From contig JAETNQ010000003.1 of NCBI GenBank assembly GCA_021772075.1, forward strand, positions 46,104 to 110,103: a stretch of 64,000 bases of DNA, read 5' to 3'. Source of the stretch: Lachnospiraceae bacterium (GTDB lineage Bacteria > Bacillota > Clostridia > Lachnospirales > Lachnospiraceae). Made by a program: the position numbers and the translations under genes. Below the pieces are notes generated by a model, which ran no database searches, was not told the origin of the DNA, and worked only from the letters and a program-made list of their open reading frames with translations. This document shows positions 42,410 through 50,867 of this stretch, one piece after another (within the stretch, counting starts at the first letter, position 1; each line of letters starts with the position of its first letter).

Positions 42410-42410
42410 A
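42387..42410 (+). promoter_or_regulatory. stem-loop spanning the leader ORF stop codon
   Basis: TTTGCCAATC-TGCT-GATTGGTAAA, 10-bp stem including one G-U; TAA lies in 3' arm. Confidence 0.6.
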
Positions 42411-42475
42411 TACAAATCGGCGACTGATGCAAACGATGTCGCTTAGCGGCATTCCCCGCATACTTTTGACGACGG

Positions 42476-42507
42476 AAGCGGTTCTTTTACGGGAACCGCT
42501 TTTTATT
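42476..42507 (+). terminator. intrinsic terminator/attenuator between leader ORF and ABC exporter genes
   Basis: AAGCGGTTC-TTTTACGG-GAACCGCTT followed by TTTATTT. Confidence 0.85.
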
Positions 42508-42559
42508 TGCCCTAAATTACCGCCAGACCGGTTCTTTTCTATCTTACAGGAGGAATATT

Positions 42560-44311
42560 ATGCAGCCAAAAAAATTATCTGCTTACCTATATGAATATAA
42601 ATTTCCTTACCTTTTCGCTATTTTGTCCATCGTGGTCAGCGTATCCCTGGATCTGACATCGCCCCAGCTGACCAAGCGGATCATTGATGAGGTCATTGTG
42701 GGAGGAAAAACATACCAATTGAAATATCTTCTTGCCGGAATTCTTGGTATTGGCATCGGCCGCTGTATCTTCCAATATGTAAAGGAATATACCTTCGACG
42801 CTACGGGTATTAAAATTACAGCAAAAATGCGCCGCCATTTGTTCGACCATATCCAGTCCTTAAGCGCCGATTTTTTTGACCGCACGAATACCGGGGAATT
42901 AATGGCACGCATTAAAGACGACATCGACCGTATCGGCGACGGCATCACCTTCGTTGGAATGCTGATGATCGAAGTGATCGTACATACTTCCATCGTTCTC
43001 TTCTGCATGTACCGCCTGGATGCACGCCTTGCGTTGATTCCAACGGCGGCCATGTTTGCCGCCGGGCTGACCGCCATCGTCATGGAACGGAAGCTGGATT
43101 CCGTCTACGAGTCTATCAGCGAGGAAACTGCCGCCCTCAACACAATAGCCGAGGAAAACCTTGCCGGCGTACGTACCGTCAAAGCCTTTGCCCGTGAAAA
43201 ATTTGAAATCGGGAAATTTCTTTCCCACAATAAAAAGTATTATGACCTGAATATGAGGCAGTCCAAAATTTTTGTGGCCTATTATCCCTATCTTTCCTTG
43301 ATCAGCAAACTACTGCCTCTTATTATTCTGCTTTTGGGAGGCCGGCTGGTTATGGAGGGAGGACTTTCCCTCGGCGCGCTAGGCGCTTTTGTTGAATATT
43401 CGATGAACATTGTCTGGCCCATGGAAATGCTTGGCTGGCTGACCAACAGTTTTTCCTCCGCCGTGGCATCCAACCGCAAGCTGAATAAAATATATGCGGA
43501 AAAGCCAAGCATTATTGAGAAAGAATGCCCTATTTCCCCAGAACACATTCATGGGAAAATCGAATTTTCCCACGTTTCCTTTTCCAAATCAGATGAAGGC
43601 GCGTCCGTTCCTTATGAGATTCTGCACGATATTTCCTTTACGGTGGAGAAGGGATGCACGATCGGCATCATGGGCGCTACCGGGGCAGGAAAAAGCTCCA
43701 TCGTCCATCTCTTGGAGCGGTTCTACGATGCCACACAGGGTTCTATCCTCGTTGATGGCATTGATGTAAAAGACATGAGCCTGAAACAGCTCCGAAGCAA
43801 TATCTCGCTCGTCACCCAAGACGTGTTCCTTTTCTCAGACACCATTATGGAAAACGTAAAACTGGGGAAACGCGGCCAATTAGACGCTTCCGCCGTGAGA
43901 CATGCTTCCAGGAAAGCACAGGCAAGCGATTTTATTGAGAATATGGAAAAACAATATGACACCGTAATCGGCGAAAGAGGCGTCGGGCTTTCCGGCGGGC
44001 AGAAACAGCGCATCAGCATCGCCAGGGCCCTTGCCAAAAAGAATCCGATCCTTGTCCTCGATGACTCCACTTCCGCACTCGACATGGAAACGGAGCAAAT
44101 GATCCAGGATACTCTTCGTACGCTGGATCATACGACGAAAATCATCATCGCCCACCGCATCAGTTCCGTCATGCATGCCGATGAAATCATCGTCCTGGAA
44201 AACGGATCGATCCATGAGCGGGGAACCCATGCCTCATTAATGGCCCAAAAGGGCCTTTACTATGAAACCTATGCCGCCCAATATCAAGGAGGTGAAAACC
44301 ATGCCCGTTAA
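42560..44311 (+). CDS. ABC exporter half-transporter with degenerate catalytic site (BmrC/YheI-like)
   Basis: TM domain + NBD; GATGAGKSS, LSGGQKQRISIARALA, LVLDDSTSALD (Asp replaces catalytic Glu); SD AGGAGGAA. Confidence 0.92.
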   Translation: MQPKKLSAYLYEYKFPYLFAILSIVVSVSLDLTSPQLTKRIIDEVIVGGKTYQLKYLLAGILGIGIGRCIFQYVKEYTFDATGIKITAKMRRHLFDHIQSLSADFFDRTNTGELMARIKDDIDRIGDGITFVGMLMIEVIVHTSIVLFCMYRLDARLALIPTAAMFAAGLTAIVMERKLDSVYESISEETAALNTIAEENLAGVRTVKAFAREKFEIGKFLSHNKKYYDLNMRQSKIFVAYYPYLSLISKLLPLIILLLGGRLVMEGGLSLGALGAFVEYSMNIVWPMEMLGWLTNSFSSAVASNRKLNKIYAEKPSIIEKECPISPEHIHGKIEFSHVSFSKSDEGASVPYEILHDISFTVEKGCTIGIMGATGAGKSSIVHLLERFYDATQGSILVDGIDVKDMSLKQLRSNISLVTQDVFLFSDTIMENVKLGKRGQLDASAVRHASRKAQASDFIENMEKQYDTVIGERGVGLSGGQKQRISIARALAKKNPILVLDDSTSALDMETEQMIQDTLRTLDHTTKIIIAHRISSVMHADEIIVLENGSIHERGTHASLMAQKGLYYETYAAQYQGGENHAR

Positions 44312-46073
44312 TTCTTATAAAATAGATGAACAGTCTTCCGAAACCGGTAAACTAAAAACGTTGTTCCGGCTTCTCTCCTATCTGATGGTATACAAGAAAG
44401 AAATCCTTTTTGTTCTGTTGATCATGGCTTTCTGTGTCACAGTATCCTTGCTCAATCCGCTGATTATGGAAGAAGCCGTCGATCGTTTCATATCCGCCGG
44501 CAATCAGGAGGGCTTATGGAAGCTGATCGGATTCTCCCTGCTCTTAAATATTCTTATGGTAGCAGGAATTAAAATCCACATGTACGTTATGGCCAAGGTA
44601 TGCAACAACATTCTGGTAACCATCCGCCAGGAACTGTATACCCACATCCAAACCCTGGACTTCCGCTTTTTTGACAGCCGCCCTACCGGAAAGATTCTTT
44701 CCCGTATCATCGGAGATATCAATTCCTTGAAAGATGTCCTGTCCAACTGCGTGACGACTCTGATCCCTGACTTCATCACCGTTTGCGCCGTGGCCGTTAT
44801 TATGTTCGCTAAAAATCCGGTTTTAGCCGCCGCCTCCCTTGTCAGCACCCCGATCATGGCGATCTGTCTCTGGCTGATACAGGTCTACTCCCATAAGCGG
44901 TGGCAGATCCACCGGAAAAAAGCTTCTAACCTGAATGCTTTTGTCCACGAAGATTTTTCGGGCATGCGGATTATCCAAAGCTTCCATGCGGAAGAAGAAA
45001 CCAGACAGACATTCCATGAACTGGTACAGGAACATCACGACTCCTTTGTTTCCGCAGTACGGCTCAATGATGCCTTTGGATCCGTCATTGATTTCTGCTG
45101 GGGAATCGGCACTGTCATGCTTTATTTTACGGGCATTATCATTCTCGGAACCGATCAAGTTTCCATCGGCACTTTTATCGCTTTTGGCACTTATATCTCC
45201 ATGTTCTGGCACCCGATCATGAACCTGAGCAACTTTTATACCCAGCTCATTACCAATATTTCAGGCGCGGAACGGGTTTTTGAAATCATGGATGCACAGT
45301 CAGGTATCACAGATGCACAGGATGTGGCTGCCATTCCTCCCATTACGGGAGAAGTGCGTTTTGAACATGTCACCTTCTCCTATGACGGAAATATCGACGT
45401 TCTGGACGATGTCAGTTTTTGCATCGCCCCAGGTGAAACCATCGCCCTAGTGGGTCCTACCGGCGCAGGCAAGACGACCATTGTCAATCTTATCAGCCGA
45501 TTTTATGATGTCCAGAAAGGCAACGTGTTCGTAGATGGCCATGATGTCAAAAAAGTGAGCATTGAAAGCCTCCGCACACAGATGGGAATTATGACACAGG
45601 ACAATTTCCTTTTTTCCGGCACGATCCGGGATAATATCCTCTATGGAAAACTGGATGCTTCGGAAGATGAAATCATCCGCGCCGCCAAAGCGGTAAACGC
45701 CCATGATTTTATTATGAAGCTGGAAAAGGGATACGATACGGAATTATCCGAGCGGGGAGGAGGGCTTTCCGCCGGGCAGAAGCAGCTTCTGGCCTTTGCC
45801 CGAACGATGGTCTCCGATCCGAAAATACTTATCTTGGATGAAGCGACTTCCAGCATCGATACGAAAACAGAGCTTTTAGTCCAAGCAGGAATCGAGACCC
45901 TTTTAAAAGGGCGGACCTCTTTCGTTGTAGCCCACCGGCTCTCCACGATCCAAAAGGCAGACCGCATCTTTTATATTGACGATGGAAAAATTCTGGAACA
46001 GGGATCACCGAAAGCACTAATGGAAAGGAAAGGCTATTATTACCGCCTGTACATGGCACAGTTCCATTGCTGA
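44301..46073 (+). CDS. ABC exporter half-transporter, canonical NBD (BmrD/YheH-like)
   Basis: TM domain + NBD; GPTGAGKTT, LSAGQKQLLAFARTM, LILDEATSSID; start at ATG 44301 after AAGGAGGTG. Confidence 0.92.
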   Translation: MPVNSYKIDEQSSETGKLKTLFRLLSYLMVYKKEILFVLLIMAFCVTVSLLNPLIMEEAVDRFISAGNQEGLWKLIGFSLLLNILMVAGIKIHMYVMAKVCNNILVTIRQELYTHIQTLDFRFFDSRPTGKILSRIIGDINSLKDVLSNCVTTLIPDFITVCAVAVIMFAKNPVLAAASLVSTPIMAICLWLIQVYSHKRWQIHRKKASNLNAFVHEDFSGMRIIQSFHAEEETRQTFHELVQEHHDSFVSAVRLNDAFGSVIDFCWGIGTVMLYFTGIIILGTDQVSIGTFIAFGTYISMFWHPIMNLSNFYTQLITNISGAERVFEIMDAQSGITDAQDVAAIPPITGEVRFEHVTFSYDGNIDVLDDVSFCIAPGETIALVGPTGAGKTTIVNLISRFYDVQKGNVFVDGHDVKKVSIESLRTQMGIMTQDNFLFSGTIRDNILYGKLDASEDEIIRAAKAVNAHDFIMKLEKGYDTELSERGGGLSAGQKQLLAFARTMVSDPKILILDEATSSIDTKTELLVQAGIETLLKGRTSFVVAHRLSTIQKADRIFYIDDGKILEQGSPKALMERKGYYYRLYMAQFHC

Positions 46074-46100
46074 ACTGCTTGATCCAATTACGGAAATCCA

Positions 46101-46129
46101 TTGACTTTCCCATCCAATTATTGTATTAT
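46101..46129 (+). promoter_or_regulatory. putative sigma-A promoter of acyl-CoA synthetase gene
   Basis: TTGACT-17-TATTAT. Confidence 0.65.
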
Positions 46130-46137
46130 TTACTTTA

Positions 46138-46154
46138 TTAGCGCAATGCGTTAA
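46138..46154 (+). promoter_or_regulatory. putative operator palindrome just downstream of the -10 box
   Basis: TTAgCGC-AAT-GCGtTAA inverted repeat at the expected transcription start region. Confidence 0.4.
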
Positions 46155-46193
46155 AGCGCGAAAAATTTTGTACGAAAACGGAGAAGCAACAAT

Positions 46194-47831
46194 ATGCCAA
46201 TTACAAACTTATTAGAAGAAAACTGCAAAAAATGGGGCGACGACATCTGTCTCGTAGAGATCAACCCGGAAGTAAAGGAAATACGCCGCGTCACATGGAA
46301 AGAATATGAACTGATGGAACCCAGCCCCCTCTCCCACTACCGGCGGGAGATCACATGGAACGTATTCAATGAAAAAGCAAACCGCTTTGCCAACCTTCTT
46401 CTCGGAAAAGGAATCAAAAAAGGGGACAAAGTAGCCATTCTGCTCATGAACTGCCTGGAATGGCTGCCGATCTATTTCGGCATTTTAAAAACCGGCGCCC
46501 TCGCCGTTCCTCTTAATTTCCGTTATACGCCGGAAGAAATCGAATACTGTGTCAACCTTGCGGAAGTCCATATATTGGTATTCGGCCCGGAGTTTATCGG
46601 CCGGGTGGAGGAAATTGCGGATTCCATCACCAAAAATAAACTGCTCCTTTATGTGGGGGATAACTGCCCCACTTTTGCGGAGGATTACAATTCCTTAACC
46701 GCCAACTGCTCCAGCCAGTCTCCTTTTGTCCCGCTGACTGACCGGGACGATGCCGCCATCTATTTTTCTTCCGGCACTACCGGCTTTCCGAAAGCTATTT
46801 TACATAACCACGAGAGCCTGATGCATTCCTGCCTGGTGGAACAGAACCACCATGGACAGACGAAAGATGACATTTTTCTGTGCATTCCTCCTTTATACCA
46901 TACAGGAGCCAAAATGCATTGGTTTGGTTCCCTTCTTTCCGGCGGAAAAGCCGTCCTGTTAAAAGGGACAAAGCCGGAGTATATCCTGGATGCCGTTTCC
47001 AAGGAAAAATGCACGATTGTATGGCTGCTCGTCCCATGGGCGCAGGATATCCTGGAGGCTCTGGACAACGGAACAATAAAACTGGAGGATTACGAGCTTT
47101 CCCAATGGCGTCTCATGCATATCGGCGCCCAGCCCGTCCCTCCCAGCATGATCAGACACTGGAAAAACTATTTCCCGCATCACGCTTATGATACCAACTA
47201 CGGCCTGAGCGAATCCATCGGCCCCGGCTGCGTCCATCTCGGAGTGGAAAACATCCACAAAGTAGGAGCCATCGGAAAAGCCGGTTATGGCTGGGAAACC
47301 AAGATCGTGGATGAACAAAGGCAAACCGTCGCCAAAGGCGAAGTCGGCGAATTGGCGGTCAGAGGCCCCGGCGTCATGACCTGTTACTATAACGACGAAC
47401 AGGCCACTGCGGAAGTCCTTTCCAAAGACGGCTGGCTTTATACCGGCGACATGGCCCAGGAAGACGAAGAAGGTTTTATTTTCCTGGTAGACCGTAAAAA
47501 AGATGTGATCATCAGCGGCGGAGAAAATATTTATCCTGTCCAGATCGAAGATTTTCTCCGCAACTACAATGCCATTCATGACGTGGCGGTTATCGGGCTT
47601 CCTGACCGGCGCCTCGGGGAAATTACTGCCGCCATCATTGAACGGAAACCCGGCACGTCCTGCACGGAAGAAGAAATCAACAATTTCTGCCGTAAGCTCC
47701 CGCGCTATAAACGTCCGCATAAGATCATTTTTGCCGACATTCCAAGAAATCCTACCGGCAAGATTGAAAAGCCGAAACTCAGGGAAAAATATTGCGGCGA
47801 CAGCCTTGTAGCGGCACAGAACCGCGGATAA
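46194..47831 (+). CDS. AMP-dependent acyl/aryl-CoA synthetase
   Basis: AIYFSSGTTGFPKAILHNHESL; YGLSESIGPGCVHLG; GWLYTGDMAQEDEEGFIFLVDRKKDVIISGGENIYP; NPTGKIEK. Confidence 0.93.
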   Translation: MPITNLLEENCKKWGDDICLVEINPEVKEIRRVTWKEYELMEPSPLSHYRREITWNVFNEKANRFANLLLGKGIKKGDKVAILLMNCLEWLPIYFGILKTGALAVPLNFRYTPEEIEYCVNLAEVHILVFGPEFIGRVEEIADSITKNKLLLYVGDNCPTFAEDYNSLTANCSSQSPFVPLTDRDDAAIYFSSGTTGFPKAILHNHESLMHSCLVEQNHHGQTKDDIFLCIPPLYHTGAKMHWFGSLLSGGKAVLLKGTKPEYILDAVSKEKCTIVWLLVPWAQDILEALDNGTIKLEDYELSQWRLMHIGAQPVPPSMIRHWKNYFPHHAYDTNYGLSESIGPGCVHLGVENIHKVGAIGKAGYGWETKIVDEQRQTVAKGEVGELAVRGPGVMTCYYNDEQATAEVLSKDGWLYTGDMAQEDEEGFIFLVDRKKDVIISGGENIYPVQIEDFLRNYNAIHDVAVIGLPDRRLGEITAAIIERKPGTSCTEEEINNFCRKLPRYKRPHKIIFADIPRNPTGKIEKPKLREKYCGDSLVAAQNRG

Positions 47832-47866
47832 ATCTAAAAAAAGAGAGCAGAATATGGAGGATTACT

Positions 47867-49405
47867 ATGATACTGAAATTTGCAATGCTGGTTATCTTTT
47901 TTTCCGTTATGATCGCTATCGGCTTTTACTGCCGCAAACATGCAACGGATGTGAACGGCTTCGTGCTGGGAGGGCGCTCCGTAGGCCCCTGGCTGACCGC
48001 TTTTGCCTACGGTACTTCCTACTTTTCCGCCGTTATCTTCGTAGGCTATGCCGGCCAGTTCGGCTGGAAGTACGGTATCGCTTCCACATGGATCGGCATC
48101 GGAAACGCATTGGTCGGCTCCATGCTGGCATGGGTCATTCTGGGCAGGCGCACGCGCATTATGACACAGCACCTGAACAGCGCGACCATGCCCGAGTTTT
48201 TCGGGCGGCGGTTCCACAACGACGGATTAAAACTTGGAGCTTCCGTAATTGTTTTCCTATTCCTGATCCCATATACCGCCTCCCTTTATAACGGCCTGTC
48301 ACGGCTGTTCGGCATGGCATTCAACATCGATTATACGGTCTGCATCATTATTATGGCTGTCCTGACCGGCATTTATGTCATTGCCGGAGGATATATGGCC
48401 ACCGCGATCAACGATTTCCTGCAAGGAATTATCATGCTGTTCGGTATCGCTACGGTGATTCTCGCCGTCCTGAAATCCAACGGCGGTTTCCTGGAGGCTT
48501 TGAACCGCCTCGCCATGGTATCCGACCAGTCGGTTTCCTCACAGCCCGGCGTATTCGCCTCCTTTTTCGGCCCCGATCCGTTGAACCTTCTGGGCGTAGT
48601 AATCCTCACCTCTCTCGGCACTTGGGGACTGCCCCAGATGGTACAGAAATTTTATGCCATCAAAAGTGAGAAAGCAATCTCCAAAGGAACGATCATCTCC
48701 ACTCTATTCGCGGTCGTTGTTTCCGGAGGCTGCTATTTTCTCGGCGGTTTCGGACGCTTATATTCCGGCAGCGTGGATATCGCTTCCGAAGGATATGATG
48801 CTATCATCCCGGCTATGATCTCCAATCTTTCGCCGGCGTTGATCGGTCTGGTGGTCATCCTCGTATTATCCGCCTCCATGTCCACCCTGTCTTCCCTTGT
48901 CATGGCCTCCAGCTCCACCTTGACCATTGACTTTTTAAAAGGACATATTATAAAAGATATGGACGAAAAGAAGCAGCTCCTTATTATCCGCATCCTGATC
49001 GTCGTATTTATCGCCCTTTCCGTCATAATCGCTATTATACAGTATAAAGGCAATATTACTTTTATCGCCCAGCTTATGGGCGTCTCCTGGGGCGCGCTTG
49101 CAGGCGCTTTCCTGGCTCCTTTCTTATATGGGCTCTACTGGAAAAAGACGACCGCTTCGGCCGCATGGGCCAGCTTTATTTTCGGCTCCGGCTTTATGAC
49201 ATGCAATATGCTTTTCCGCAGTCATTTTCCGCTTCTGCTCCAGTCGCCGATCAATGCCGGCGCTTTTGCGATGATTGCCGGGCTCGTTCTTGTCCCCGTA
49301 ATCAGCCTCATAACCCCAAAACTGGAAGCATCCTTTGTAGACGCGGCCTTTTCCTGTTATGAAAGAAAAACCGAAGTTTCCGTTAAAAATGACTTAGGCG
49401 AATAA
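47867..49405 (+). CDS. sodium:solute symporter family protein
   Basis: MILKFAMLVIFFSVMIAIGFYCRKHATDVNGFVLGGRSVGPWLTAFAYGTSYFSAVIFVGYAGQFGWKYG; multi-TM; SD TGGAGG. Confidence 0.93.
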   Translation: MILKFAMLVIFFSVMIAIGFYCRKHATDVNGFVLGGRSVGPWLTAFAYGTSYFSAVIFVGYAGQFGWKYGIASTWIGIGNALVGSMLAWVILGRRTRIMTQHLNSATMPEFFGRRFHNDGLKLGASVIVFLFLIPYTASLYNGLSRLFGMAFNIDYTVCIIIMAVLTGIYVIAGGYMATAINDFLQGIIMLFGIATVILAVLKSNGGFLEALNRLAMVSDQSVSSQPGVFASFFGPDPLNLLGVVILTSLGTWGLPQMVQKFYAIKSEKAISKGTIISTLFAVVVSGGCYFLGGFGRLYSGSVDIASEGYDAIIPAMISNLSPALIGLVVILVLSASMSTLSSLVMASSSTLTIDFLKGHIIKDMDEKKQLLIIRILIVVFIALSVIIAIIQYKGNITFIAQLMGVSWGALAGAFLAPFLYGLYWKKTTASAAWASFIFGSGFMTCNMLFRSHFPLLLQSPINAGAFAMIAGLVLVPVISLITPKLEASFVDAAFSCYERKTEVSVKNDLGE

Positions 49406-49431
49406 TGGTGCATCCATTATCCGCCTTGTCC

Positions 49432-50796
49432 CTAATATGTTTTCTGCCACTGGTAAGGGCCGCCCCAGTCGCCGATCATTGTCGTTGTCATTCCTTCCTC
49501 CGTTAATACCCTTGTCTCAAAATGATAATTCATCTCATAGTCAAAAGACCTTTCTTTCTGTACATTACTGCACATATAACTGATAATATATTCCGTATGG
49601 GGATAATAATTATCCCCTTCTTTTGCCGGTTCATAAGTGATGCTGGAACGCTGTACCCCGTTATCCAGCATTTCATTCCCCCATACGGTAATAATTCCCG
49701 CCGTATTTTCATTATCATCATAATCAGGAAATGCAAAACTGCATTTTCCGTCCTTCCACTTTATGGTTACGTATTCACGGCTCACCGGAATATAAGTCGC
49801 CCCTTCCCAGTACTCCATCGTCCCGTGGATGAAGGCATCCCTGATCTGAAGATAAGAATCTTTCACAAGGAAATCTTTCGCCGCTTCATAGTTTCCCGCA
49901 TCAAACTCCCGGAAAAGACCTTCAAATTCTGCCTGAACCTCTTTTATTTTATGAAGGCATGCTATCATCTCGCTTCTCTCTGCCGTTTCCGACAAAGCAT
50001 TGGCATTTTCCAGAACCGCCAGATAAGTATCCACATATTCCATAGGTACTTTCAACTCTTCTGCGCCCAGCCACCCGAACCTGGAAACAAGATCCCGTAC
50101 ATTCTCCATTCCGGCAGCATGAGAAAGAGAAATAAGCCTGTTCATTATCTGCTCATAAGAACGGAAATCAAATTCCGTTGTGTCCGCGCCTTCCAGCCAA
50201 CGGCTGCAAGCCGTATCCAGTAACTCCGCCGCTTCTTCCTTTAAAGCATTTTGTTCCAGCACATCCGCAATCTTTTCTATTGTTCCAGGATTTATGGCGT
50301 CTCTGTTGATCTCATCCACCGCCTCGTTCAGGATTACAGTACAATAATATTCCAACAGACCCTCATCCTGCGTATTTTCCCATCCGTCAAATAAAACTTG
50401 CTTCGCCCGGGCTTCTTCTTCCATATCGAGATATGCGCCTGCCATGCACCGGTATGCTTCTACCGATGTGGAATCAATCTTCAGCGCATTCTCATACGCC
50501 TCTATCGCCGCATCATAAGATTCTTCCTGCGTATACTCCATTCCGGCGCTCAATTCCCTGCTCAATTTGAGGGAAGGAAGATTCCAAATGACATACCCCC
50601 CTGCCCCCGCCAGCATAAGAACGCCACAGGCAACTAACGTCCATTCCAATATGACGATTCGCCTTCTCGACCTCCTGCGCCTTCTTTTCCTCTCCGCAGC
50701 AGACATCTTTTTTCCCTTTTTCTTCATTTTATTCTTTGCGCTGCTGCTCTTTTTTTTCTTTTTCTTATGCTCTAATTCGTTATCTGCACCGCTCAT
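49432..50796 (-). CDS. lysine/arginine-rich N-terminus, single TM, TPR-like extracytoplasmic protein
   Basis: KKKKKSSSAKNKMKKKGKKMSAAERKRRRRRSRRRIVILEWTLVACGVLMLAGAGGYVIW; YDAAIEAYENALKIDSTSVEAYRCMAGAYLD. Confidence 0.75.
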   Translation of the reverse strand: MSGADNELEHKKKKKKSSSAKNKMKKKGKKMSAAERKRRRRRSRRRIVILEWTLVACGVLMLAGAGGYVIWNLPSLKLSRELSAGMEYTQEESYDAAIEAYENALKIDSTSVEAYRCMAGAYLDMEEEARAKQVLFDGWENTQDEGLLEYYCTVILNEAVDEINRDAINPGTIEKIADVLEQNALKEEAAELLDTACSRWLEGADTTEFDFRSYEQIMNRLISLSHAAGMENVRDLVSRFGWLGAEELKVPMEYVDTYLAVLENANALSETAERSEMIACLHKIKEVQAEFEGLFREFDAGNYEAAKDFLVKDSYLQIRDAFIHGTMEYWEGATYIPVSREYVTIKWKDGKCSFAFPDYDDNENTAGIITVWGNEMLDNGVQRSSITYEPAKEGDNYYPHTEYIISYMCSNVQKERSFDYEMNYHFETRVLTEEGMTTTMIGDWGGPYQWQKTY

Positions 50797-50867
50797 TTCG
50801 TCCCTCCATACTGCTTGAAGGCATATCGCCTTCTTTGCCTTTACAGAAAAACTTTCACAACATTCCT

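Noticed and set aside
42403-42594. ORF-track 63-aa ORF MVNTNRRLMQTMSLSG... overlapping the attenuator
   Set aside because: Starts at TTG inside the leader stop hairpin, lacks an SD, and reads through the terminator and the real SD/start of the ABC gene.
49406-49431. Hairpin GGCGAATAATGG-TGCAT-CCATTATCCGCC between convergent genes
   Set aside because: Has a mismatch and no clear U tract on either strand; may terminate but cannot be supported strongly.
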